Source: Triplophysa rosa (taxonomy: Eukaryota; Chordata; Actinopteri; Cypriniformes; Nemacheilidae). Taken from it: DNA of 64,000 nucleotides. The notes under the pieces were generated by a model that saw nothing but the letters and a program-made list of their open reading frames with translations, was not told where the DNA came from and ran no database searches. The stretch covers positions 4,545,715 to 4,609,714 of the forward strand of contig NC_079913.1 of the NCBI RefSeq assembly GCF_024868665.1, in the 5' to 3' direction. This document shows, in pieces, positions 13,501 to 25,500 of this stretch; within the stretch, counting starts at the first letter, position 1; every line of letters begins with the position of its first letter. Position numbers and translations under genes: made by a program.

Positions 13501-16500
13501 CCTGTGGAGAACGCGAGAGAAGCCATGCAGCAGGCTGACGATTGGCTCGGTGTGCCTCAGGTATGACACCTTCACTTGTGTTGATGTGACCGTACTGTCC
13601 GAATACGTTTTGGAACCACTTTATGTTTACATTAGACTGATGACAAGGTGCTTATTTCTCTTTGTCATGGGTGGTCTCTCTGTCTTTCTTTAGCTCTGTT
13701 AAATACCACATGGAGCTATTCACAGACAGCTCTCAACCTTCTAGCCTAACATTAAATATAGCAGGACACTTAACCAGTAGGGCATGAAAGACGGAGTGAG
13801 GGGAGAAGAGGCAGTCCGACACTATTTTCCACAGCTTTAAAACAGGGCACCTCATCGTGTGCCATAGACCATCACAGCTTAGAGCTGTATTTATATCTGA
13901 TCAGTTCTGGCATTTTAAATACACTAAATAGAGTTTGTCAAATGCCCAGAATGTCAAATACATTCAATAGATGTGTATCTTGCTTTGTTTCGTGAGTGTC
14001 CCCAGCTCTTAGAGGCCTCTAGCATTTCTCATTTAAGATGTCTAAATAACCTGACACACCCAATTCAAGTCATGAAGTCTCGGCTAATGAAGCGATGACA
14101 TGAACCAGGTGTGTTTTATGTGGATGACTTCCAAAATGTGCAGTTCTGGGGGGCCCCAAGGAGCTGGAGGGATCTAATGGCATCCGGGAATCTAATCGGA
14201 GCCACTTGTGATGAAGCACACGCATGTGCACAGCAGATGCTGAAGAGTGTGCGCAGAAAGGCGCTGATGACTGTTTCCACAAATGAACTGTCACATGACT
14301 TGAATTTGCTTTCGTCCAGGTGATCGCTCCTGAGGAGATCGTAGATCCCAACGTGGATGAGCACTCAGTGATGACGTACCTGTCTCAGTTCCCCAAAGCC
14401 AAACTCAAACCCGGTGCACCCCTGAGGTCCAAAACCCTGCACCCCAATAGAGCCAAAGCTTACGGGCCAGGTGAGACTGACAGATTGTGACAAACGGATT
14501 GGATTAGCTACCTCTGTGAACCATTTTCCACAACAAATCTTGCTCTTTTTCTCTGTAGGTATTGAGCCCAGAGGGAACGTGGTGTTGAGACCAGCTGAGT
14601 TTGTCGTTGAGACCGTGGAGGCGGGACTCGGAGAGGTGTTGGTCTACATAGAAGATCCAGAGGGTCACACAGAAGAGGTCCGAGTCAAGAGTCATTCTGA
14701 ATATATTCACAAAACATAAGAAAAGATGTTCTCAATATCTTAAAGTGTGTTTTCACAGGCCAGAGTCATTCCCAACAATGACAGAAACAGAAGCTACTCT
14801 GTGATCTATGTGCCAAAAGTAGAGGGTCTACATAAGGTACCAATCAAATCCATTCCAAACACGACATCTTTATTTATTTATCTATCACCAAGAGTTCTTT
14901 TCAGGATGCATCAGTTTCTGCACAGCACACTTGGCTCTTGACTGAAGCAGCTTTGTGTAATTTAACAAAAGAAGCTTTGGTAGTACAAGAGCTGAAATGT
15001 CACAGGGTAGATGAGCTCCATCTCTGACGGAAAACAACGTTTCTGTCGTCCTCTCAGGTGAAGGTGCTGTTTGCTGGCCAGGATATTGACAGGAGCCCTT
15101 TTCTGGTCAATGTGTCGAAAGCACTGGGAGACCCAAACAAGGTTCAGGCTCGTGGGCCTGGTTTGGAACCAATGGGGAACGCGGCCAACAAACCTACTTA
15201 TTTTGACATCTACACAGCAGGTTGGGAGGATAAGATGTCTGTTTCCTAAAAAATGGAATCACATTAGTTTCCATGTGACATTTTGAAAACAAAACATGAA
15301 TGAGTTTAAATGTGATGTTTTTAACATCATTTGAAACATGCGGCCGTGACCCCTCAGGTGCCGGAGCAGGTGATGTCTGTGTGATCATCGTTGACGCTCA
15401 GGGCCGGAGAGACACAGTGGAGATCATTCTGGAGAATAAAGGCGACAGCGTTTTCCGCTGCACCTACGTTCCTATTTTAGAGGGCCCTCACACCGTGTAC
15501 GTGACATTCGCCGGACAGCAAATACCTAGAAGCCCTTTCACCGTTCACATCTCAGAGGGTGAGACCAATGGGATGTCTGATTTGTTTCAGTGCAATTGAT
15601 TTCTTGGGGTATTCGGTAACTTTACATGTCAAAGATGGGACAAAGGGACAGTTCACCCAAAAATGAAAATTCGGTCATCATTTCCTCACCCTCGAGTTGT
15701 TGCAAATCTTTATCCATTTCTTTGTTTTGATGAACACAGAAAAAGATATTTGGAAGAATGCTTGTAACCAAACACTTCTTGGCCACCATTGACTACCATA
15801 CAATGGTAGTCAGTGGTGCCCCAGAACTGTTTTCTTTCCTACATTCATCAAAATATTTTCTTTTTTCGTTCAACAGAACAAAGAAATTTATAAAGCAATT
15901 TTTCCTACTATGGTAATCAATGGTGGCCAATAACTGTTTGGTTACAAGCATTCTTCCAAATATTTTTTCTGTGTTCATCAGAACAAAGACATTTATACAG
16001 ATTTGGAACAACTCGAGGGTGAGGAAATGAAGACAGAATTTTCATTTTTGGGTGAACCGTTCCTTTAATTCATAAGCTCTCATTGAAGGTAGTGATGAAT
16101 AATATCTAACTCAATGCAACTTTTCTGTTTAGACAGAGGTGATTTTGAGTCTTTGCTGTCACATTCACAGTATTTAACACTGAAGCTTTAAATGCACCAA
16201 GAAAACAAAAACGCCGTTGAAGACATTTATGTCACTGTATAAACCTGAAGGATTGTTGTTTTTTGTTGAATTAAATGCTCACATTTATGTAAAGTGAGTG
16301 TTGATTCATATCTTTCTAAACTGTCTCGTACCCCTGCTGAAAAGACAGTTTTGAAGACCGTTGGTAACCAAAACAACATTGAACCCTATTGACTTCCATT
16401 GTGTGGACACAAAAGACGTTGATCAAAATTTCTTCCTTTGTGTTCCACCGCAAAAAGAGTCATATACATGTTTTGAATGACATGAGGATGAATAAATGAT

Positions 16501-19500
16501 ACATTTTCAGCTCACCAACATGCTGAACACCAGCACCCAAAACACAGAATACGATGATGAAAAGTCTTTTAAGCAGGGGCATTATTGGCTTGTAAATTGT
16601 TTGACTTATTTCCCCCCTCTAATGACTTCAGGGTTATTTGCTTGACAGCATGCAAATCCTGTGGAACCGAGTGACACAGATATGTTTGGTTTGAGCTCCG
16701 TGTGTCCTCTGCTCCAGAGGTCTCCACCACCCTCCTGTCGATGACGAAACGCTTCATTGTGTTTCTCTCCTTTCGCCTGTGTGTGTGTCGTTCTAGCTCC
16801 TACGAGCGACCGGCAGATCGGCTCCCCGGTTAACATAAGTCCTCAGTCTATACGCACGCCACCCTCAGAAAAGGGCAAGAAAGTGCCTCCCCCAACTCCA
16901 CCCAAACCCAGGCGACCAAGTTAGTACGGGCCACCCAGGGGGCGTGGCAGGTGCCTGCTCGAGCTTGGTCCCGCCCCTTTCTTGTCTCTCCCCCTCCCCC
17001 AGATGTGTCCTCTCGGGCACATCGCCTCTGGCTCGTTGGCATGCGCTGATGCTTTGCCCCCTTTATGGCTGCTATACAGGAAGCTTATAGACGGACAGGA
17101 AGTTGTGGAATGACGGTGTGTGAGTAAAAATGAGAGTGTGAACAAAAACATTTTTTTTAAGAAGTAAATTTTACTTGTTTTTCAGTTACATTCTTATTTT
17201 CAATATTATAAGTTGTGTAGGATGTAGGTTTTTTTGACCAAATATCATGAATGAAGTATATTTTTGTTGTTCCAAATAGTTAGACTGAGTTTTATACAGT
17301 TGTTAGATTTGTGCTGAAATAAGCCAGTGGGCTAAGAAAATATCTTCAGACATTTTCACTGCAAAACAAGACAAAAATGCTTCTTAAGTAATTGTTTTTG
17401 TGCAATGAATGAAAGAATTAGGCAGTATTGTGAATGGTGCTACTGGTCTTGTCTTCATTGTTTCAGGAGAGTCACGTACGGCATTGAGACTGTGTCATCA
17501 CAACAGATGCTCTTTAGACTGGATTCTGATATTATTTTGTTATTCAATTATGCTAAACTAATTTAACAAATTATTAATATGAATTATTTTTTATATTAAT
17601 AAATTAAATTAAGGAAGTAATGAATTGGTTTAAATGATGTATTCAAAATTCACGATTTCAAAACCAAATTCGTAATGCTGCCATTATGCCAATGCTTGAA
17701 TCGGCATTAGCGAGCCGATGTCTGAGTGACCGTATGTTATTCAATCATTTTCATCTAAAAAATCATCATCCTCATCGCATCATCTTCAACAAGGTTACAG
17801 CATCTATTCTGCAGTCTTGGTCATGTCATTCAATAAATACTAACTCTAAAGAATGAGAATGCTTCGATTAACATAAGGCGATTTCCTTGTCAAAAACATA
17901 CTGAGATGCAACTTCACAGTATTAAATTAACAAAAACATCTGGAAGAAACTGATATTGTAAACAGATCAGAAATGCTTAAAGTAAAAACGCAGTCAGGCT
18001 GGTTTAATACACTGAAAAAAGTGATTTTCTTACTTAGTCTTTTTTTCTTGTTTTCCCATAAAAATGTCTAAAAATTCTTGAATCAAGATGCATTTTCTTG
18101 ATGAGCAAACTGCCCGTAGAAAATAAGTCTCGTTTTTAGTCAAACAATATGAAATTTGTGTGAATTTGTGCTTAAAACAAGCAAAAAAATCTGCCAATGG
18201 GGTAAGAAAAACAATTTTGAATTGAGTGACTAAGAAAAAGGTAAACCTTTATTCAAGATTATTTTTCTTACCCCATTGGCAGATTTTTTTTGCTTGTTTT
18301 AAACTGAATTACTGAATTAACTGAAATTTCTTTTTTTTTTACTAAAAACAAGACTTATTTTCTTAGGTCATTTTGCTCATAAAGAAAATGCATCTTGATT
18401 CAAGAATTTTTTGACATTTTTACTGGAAAACAAGAAAAAAAGACTAAGTAAGAAAGTCATTTTTTGCAGTGTAGACATTTTATTGCACTTAAAGATCTCA
18501 ATAGTAAAGTTACTGTTAACACCAAACCCCGCCATTAAGCCACATTTTAGTCTTTTACAGCTGGTTTTCACAATAGATTGTAGATTCTGTAAATCTTTTT
18601 TATAGCTCTTGAGCATAGCTTGCCTGCCGTTTTTTAGTTGTAGTCTCACTAATTTCAGTATGAAGTTTTCGTATGTGTTCGGACAGGGCTTTTAATGGAA
18701 ATATACTTTCACTGACTGTTCTTCATTGCCCGATACATTTGGCTGTATTCGGGACGGTCCATGCATAACTCTCTATACGCTAACTAACTCCGTCATCGCC
18801 TTCGACTTCGTATTTCTTGCCTTTTTGTGACATCAAAAATAACCCTCTTTCCTTTTTTGCAGCGAGTAACCCAAACGCCTGTCGGGCCATCGGCCGTGGC
18901 CTGCAGCCAAAAGGCGTGCGTGTCAAGGAGGTGGCGGACTTTAAGGTGCATACAAAGGGAGCGGGCAGCGGAGAACTGCGTGTTCAAATCAAAGGGCCAA
19001 GTATGTGTGGAACCACAACGTTTTTCTTCTTTTTTACAAGAAGACATCGTGAAGTTAGTCTGGATTGCATTATATTGGTGTATTTTTAAATGTGTGTCAT
19101 AAGGAGGAGGGAATGAGCCTGTGAAGGTTCAGGAGGAGGGAGATGGTGTGTATGAATGTGACTACTACCCAATTTTCCCTGGAAAGTACATCATTACTAT
19201 TACATGGGGTGGGCACGCCATTCCTCGCAGGTAAGGGTGTTTATTCCTCAAGCCTGATTTTTGAAGTCAGAGATTTCACTTCTGATGTGTGCGTTTCGTT
19301 TGTCTCTGCAGCCCATTCGAGGTTACAATCAGTGAGGATGCAGGGCCTCAGAAGGTGAGGGCGTGGGGTCCTGGCCTGGAGACCGGCATGGTGGGCAAAT
19401 CCGCTGACTTTGTAGTTGAGGCCATTGGCACGGAGGTTGGAACTTTAGGCAAGTCTTCTTTTATAAATGTCCCAGAGCCTCCTGAATTGATCTATTAAAA

Positions 19501-22500
19501 AAACCTTTAGGCATTTATTTCACTGTTACATCTGTGTGAATGCAGGTTTTTCCATCGAGGGCCCGTCGCAGGCTAAGATCGAATGCGACGACAAAGGTGA
19601 TGGATCGTGTGATGTTCTCTACTGGCCCACCGAGCCGGGCGACTACGCTGTCCATGTCATTTGTGATGATGAAGATATCAAGGACAGCCCCTTTATGGCC
19701 CACATCCTTCCTGCAGCCAATGACGTCTTCCCTGAGAAGGTCTGCCCAATGACTATCTACTAATAATTTGCGTAATGAATTCAGGAATGATAAAGGACAG
19801 CAATGACGAAAACTCATGTTCATATGCAGGTCAAGTGCTACGGCCCTGGGCTGGAGCCAACCGGATGCATCGTAAACAAACCTGCCGAGTTTACAATCGA
19901 TGCTTGTGGAGCCGGTAGAGGGCATTTACAGATTTATGCTCAGGTATATTTTTCTATTAGTTTAAACACAAATGGTGTTCATGAGACTGTGAAGATTGTT
20001 GAGTCATGTCTCAGATGGTTTGTTGTACTTCAAATGCAAGTGCAAATGAAAAGAACAGCTTTTTTTCTTCGTGTTTTATTTTTCCTTCCTTTTTTTCAAT
20101 GTCAGGACTCTGAAGGTTTCCCCATCGACATCCAGATCACAGATAATGGTGACAGCACATATTTCTGCGTCTATATTCCCACCAAGCCCATCAAACACAC
20201 CATTATCATCACCTGGGAAGAGGTCAACGTTTCCAACAGTCCATTCAGGGTGAGGGCTTGCTGTCTACAGGCCCAGTTTTAAGCTTCTGTTTGTCAAAAA
20301 GTTTATAATTTGGACCTGAAACAACATCAGTCTTTCACTGAAGGTTTATGACCAAGTTTTTCCAGTATTGGATTGAACACTCTGCTTTTACAAGACTGTG
20401 TTAGATCATAGATTCCGAATTGGATCATGGCATTACAAGAAACATTATTGTGCATGAAAACCTTTCTACTCCCTGTTTTTGGAATATAAAACGATGGAGT
20501 TTCTCATTTCTCAGGTGACCATTGGAGAAGGTAGTCACCCGGAGAACGTGAAGGTGCATGGACCAGGTGTGGAGAAGACCGGCTTGAAGGCCAATGAACC
20601 CACCTACTTTACTGTGGATTGCAGCGAGGCTGGGCAAGGTTTGAGAAACCATTTGATACTATACTTAAAGGGATAGTTCAGCCAAAAAGGAAAATTCTGT
20701 CACCATTGACTCACCCTCAGGAAGATATTTGGAAGAATGTCAGTAACCAGATCTGTTCCCCTATTGACTCCCATAGTATTTATTTTCCCTACAATGGCAG
20801 CAAGTGGGGGGGATCTGTTTGGTAACTGACATTCTTCCAAATATCTTTCTTTGTGTTTAGCAGAACAAAGAGATGTATACAGGTTTGGAACCACCATTTT
20901 TTGGGTGAAAATCCCTTTAACAATAGTTAAATATTGACATTGTTGTTACTTTACATACCTGTATAAACATACAAGCAGTTTCCTGAGAAAGTATTTGTAA
21001 ACTTTCAAACAAAAGTATTTTGACGCATTATAGAATAAATTAACAATAAAAAAATGATCAGACACATTAGATGGATTTTTAAAAAAAAATTCGTGTTCTT
21101 TTAATTCTCCCATATGGTTGCAATCTCTTCTGACTCTTTAGGAGATGTTAGCATTGGGATTAAGTGTGCTCCCGGTGTGGTGGGATCCGCTGAAGCAGAC
21201 ATCAATTTTGACATTATAAAAAATGACAACGACACATTTACAGTAAAATACACGCCCCCTGGACCCGGACGCTACACCATCATGGTGCTGTTTGCCGATC
21301 AGGTCAGTCTCAGTCTGTATTACACCGTGTCTCTCAGTACAGCTGAGAGATTACACCGAGGTGCTGTACGATTCCAGCAACAATAAATTGATCTACAATG
21401 ATTGTAAAATACTGCCTGAATTACACAAATTATATATTTGTTTTTGAGAAATGTCTGCTTTGTTATTTTTTTATGTAAATTAACAGGAAATTCCCATCAG
21501 CCCCTTCCGTATCAAAGTCGACCCATCCCACGATGCTAATAAAGTGAAGGCAGAGGGTCCTGGACTCAACAAAACAGGTCCGTTTCCATTTTCGTGATTG
21601 AAATTATAAATACACAAGGTGACGTCGTCTCAATTCATATGTTTGACGTATGTCAATATGACAGGCGTGGAAGTGGGCAAGCCGACACACTTCACCATCT
21701 ACACTAAAGGTGCGGGCAAGGCCACCCCTGAGGTTCAGTTTACCGCAGCGGGGAAAGGAGAAGCCGTCAGTGACTTTGAGATCATCGATAACCACGACTA
21801 CTCCTTCACTGTGCGCTACACGGCGTTACAGCAGGTGAGACGCTCCAGCAATCCAGGAAATACACCAAGATGTCACATGGTATTACAGTAGTATAAATAA
21901 CATTGTTAATAAGTTGGTAAAACGAATTTTTTTGTGATACAGGGTAACTTTAGCATATCTGTTTGCCACGGTGGTGACCCCATCCCCAAAAGCCCTTTTA
22001 CCATCACTGTTGCTCCTCCTTTGGATCTCAACAAGGTCAAAGTTCAAGGACTCAACAACAGTAAGTCTACGGGAAACTTTTATTAAATGGAAGCTTGTAA
22101 GCAGTGTTCAGAGTTGAATAGTTGAACTGTTGAGCACATTGCATTGTGGGATACTATATACAAGTCATTGAATGCTGATACATTTATTGTGTGTCATTAG
22201 AAGTGGACGTAGGGAAAGATGAGGAATTCACCATCAACACGCGCGGCGCTGGAGGTCAAGGAAAGGTGGACGTCAAGATTACCTCACCCTCCCGCCGACC
22301 AATCCCATGCAAGGTGGAATCTGGAGCGGCCAATGAGATGCACTCTGTTAAGTACATCCCCCCGGAGGAGGGGCCTTACAAAATAGACATCACCTATGAT
22401 GCAAACCCTGTGCCAGGAAGTCCCTTCACTGTGGAGGGGGTGATGCCTCCTGATCCCTCAAAGGTACTAGGCAAAGAATGTGATTCATTTGTTTATGATT

Positions 22501-25500
22501 CATTGGTTTATTCAGTCATTATTGTCATGGTTACTACTGTTAATCAGTTTGGTTGGAGGACATTTGTTACCTAACTAATTCCATTGGTTGAGAAAACCGA
22601 GTCATTCATGCATCTTACACTAAAGGCTAAAGGGTATTAAGAGCTGGATGGGGTGGATAAAACGCTCCTTATGAGGAGAAGAATAGGACGTGTTTAGGGA
22701 GTTACCAGAGAAACTGGGAGTGCAGTCTGTACCTCACAAATCGGATTCAGAGACCTTCAGAAGTTTATGAGCCACTAATCCCACCAATAAACTAAACCCA
22801 GATTTTGTCAATATTTCTCAGTTCTTTTACGCAAGAACATTCCTGTTTGTATTTCAAGCAAGCTAGTTAAACATATGCGTGATGTTCTCTCGGTCTAGTC
22901 AGTTGTATTGTTGTAGACCTTTAAAGCTGTGTGTTTTCTTTCCTTCTGACACTTATTGCATTTATATTCCTCAAAACCGGGAGGGTAAATTTCAAAGAAC
23001 AATGTCCGAGGCACATTTCATCACAAAAGCATTACCGCATGCCTTTAAAGGGTTTTTAATGGGTATAATAAATCATCATTTGCCTGGGACCTTGTTCTGT
23101 CTCACTGATTCAGATTAAGTGCAGATTTGTGTATGCATGCATGTGTGTGCGTGTGTGTGTGTATCAGATGAATCTGTGAGGGAGGCTGTTCCTGTGCTCA
23201 GCAGTGTTGAATCGTTCCTTTCTGTGAAGCAGATGCTTCAGTTTGTATATTATTTCATTCACTGGAGAAGCTTAAGGCAAACACGAAAGGACATTTAACC
23301 ATTGTAGGAAGCGGTTACTGGACGCTTAGTGTTTAAATATTACTTAAGGGAGGGGTGAACTCAAAGGATTGTGGCCAAACAAGGTGCTTCATGTACATCT
23401 GGAATGACTGGATGTCACCGGGCAGAGGTTATACTGTGAAGAGTTTAGTCTTTTTTATATTAGCAGATCAGATATGGACCTCTGACCATAAATGGATACG
23501 GATGATGAAGGCCATTTGACTTTGACTTATCACCGCATTACTTTTAAAGCATGTGCAACCACGAAATGGAAATCGCATTATTAAATAATTGAAAATGAGG
23601 GTCTGTTACGTATTGAGTATGCTTTTAATAATGCAATGGTCCAGCATTAGTTATTCTGTTTTCCCACGTGTACATGTGTTTATGAGAAGGCATATCTGTG
23701 TGTGAGCCACAGCTCTCTTAAATATTATAAATATAAATATATTTTAAATTTATAATCAAAGTCTTTTCATCTGATTTGCTATGGTAGGTTGTTAACCTTT
23801 TAAGGATTCTGAAATAACATGGAGAAGTGATTTAGACAACAAACCTGGAGCCATAGTTAAAGAAAATTAAAACATTTCTGCAATAAATAAAATCAATTAT
23901 AGGCGTACATATTAATTCTTAATGTATCGAATAATTAATATTATAAAACTTAAACTACACAAAAATAAGAAATGTTGCCTCAGAGATAAACAGAAATAGG
24001 TTTAGGCAGTAAAATAGGTTGAGGCAATAAATTATTAACCAGAAAAAATAAACAAAAATAAAAATGAAATGTATATAGCAATATTAAAAGAAAGTAAAAT
24101 ATAAATAAATAAAAGCACATAACAACATTGCAAAAAATTAAACTTCAATTAATATCAAAAATATTGAAAGAAACAACATAAATGAAAAAAATAAATGTAT
24201 TAAATCAAAATATTAAAAACTACATTAAAAATAAAAAATAATAAAAAACTAAGCCTGGAACTACTTTATTATATAGCTGTATAGTTTATTTTCAAACAAT
24301 GTAGGGACAGATGTCCCGCCTTTCAGTAAAAAGAACCAATTCACTTTTTATTAGCTGGTTACAGATTGATGCAGATTGCAGATTTATTGTTGATTAGGTT
24401 CTTTAATATTGGTCATGTCTTCTTTTCAAGGTACGGGCCTATGGTCCTGGTCTGAAGGGCGGCATTGTGGGTAAGCCCGCTCCGTTTGCCATTGACACCA
24501 AAGGTGCAGGTACAGGAGGTCTCGGGTTGACGGTGGAAGGCCCGTGCGAGGCCAAAATCGAGTGCCAGGACAACGGAGACGGCTCTTGCTCTGTGTCCTA
24601 TCTGCCCACCGAGCCTGGCGAGTACTCCATCAACATCCTATTCGCTGATGCCCACATTCCCGGTTCCCCCTTCAAAGCAATGGTGCAGTCCATCTTCGAT
24701 CCCAGCAAAGTCACAGCCAGCGGCCCAGGACTGGAGAGAGGAAAGGTGGATGAAGCGGCGTCGTTCACGGTGGACTGCTCCAAAGCAGGGGAGGCGGAGC
24801 TAACCATCGAGATTATTTCGGATTCAGGAGCGCAGGCGGAGGTCCACATCCAGAACAACAGCAACGGGACGTATTCCATCACCTACATCCCTCCTTTCCA
24901 TGGAATGTACACCATCACCATTAAATACGGAGGACACGCTGTGCCAAAGTTCCCAGCAAGGGTGCAAGTTGATCCAGCTCTCGATACAAGTGGAATCACA
25001 GTCTACGGTCCAGGAGTGGAACCCAGAGGTGAGAGAAAAATGTACAATATTGTGAATATACTGTATTGGCAAAATTTGGGGCTGAGTTAACTCTGGTGTG
25101 TATTCTCAGGTGTACTCCGAGAGGTCACAACACACTTTGCCGTTGACACCCGGGTCCACAACAAGATGGGAGGCAACCACGTCAAAGTTCGTATTGTTAA
25201 CCCATCAGGTGCCAACACGGATGCATACATCACAGACAAAGGGGACGGCACATACAGAGTGGAGTATACAGCCTATGAGGATGGTAAGACATCCAATACA
25301 AACATATAACAAACTTTCTCATCTGTTTTTCATCGGTTTATATTTGTAGATTGAACGCTGTTGTTTTTTGTGTATGTACAGGTGTGCATCTCATAGAGGT
25401 GCTGTATGACGATGTGCCGGTTCCCAAGAGTCCGTTTAAGGTGACCGTAACCGAAGGCTGTGACCCCAGCCGTGTACGTGCGTACGGTCCCGGTCTGGAA

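Noticed and set aside
14678..14719. Extension of exon 5 past the weak gtccga donor
   Set aside because: Reading through reaches a stop and loses the repeat-1 strands encoded in the next exon.
19515..19925. 136-codon minus-strand open frame
   Set aside because: It is antisense to filamin exons 12-13 and follows their codon structure. The plus-strand frame is the real one.
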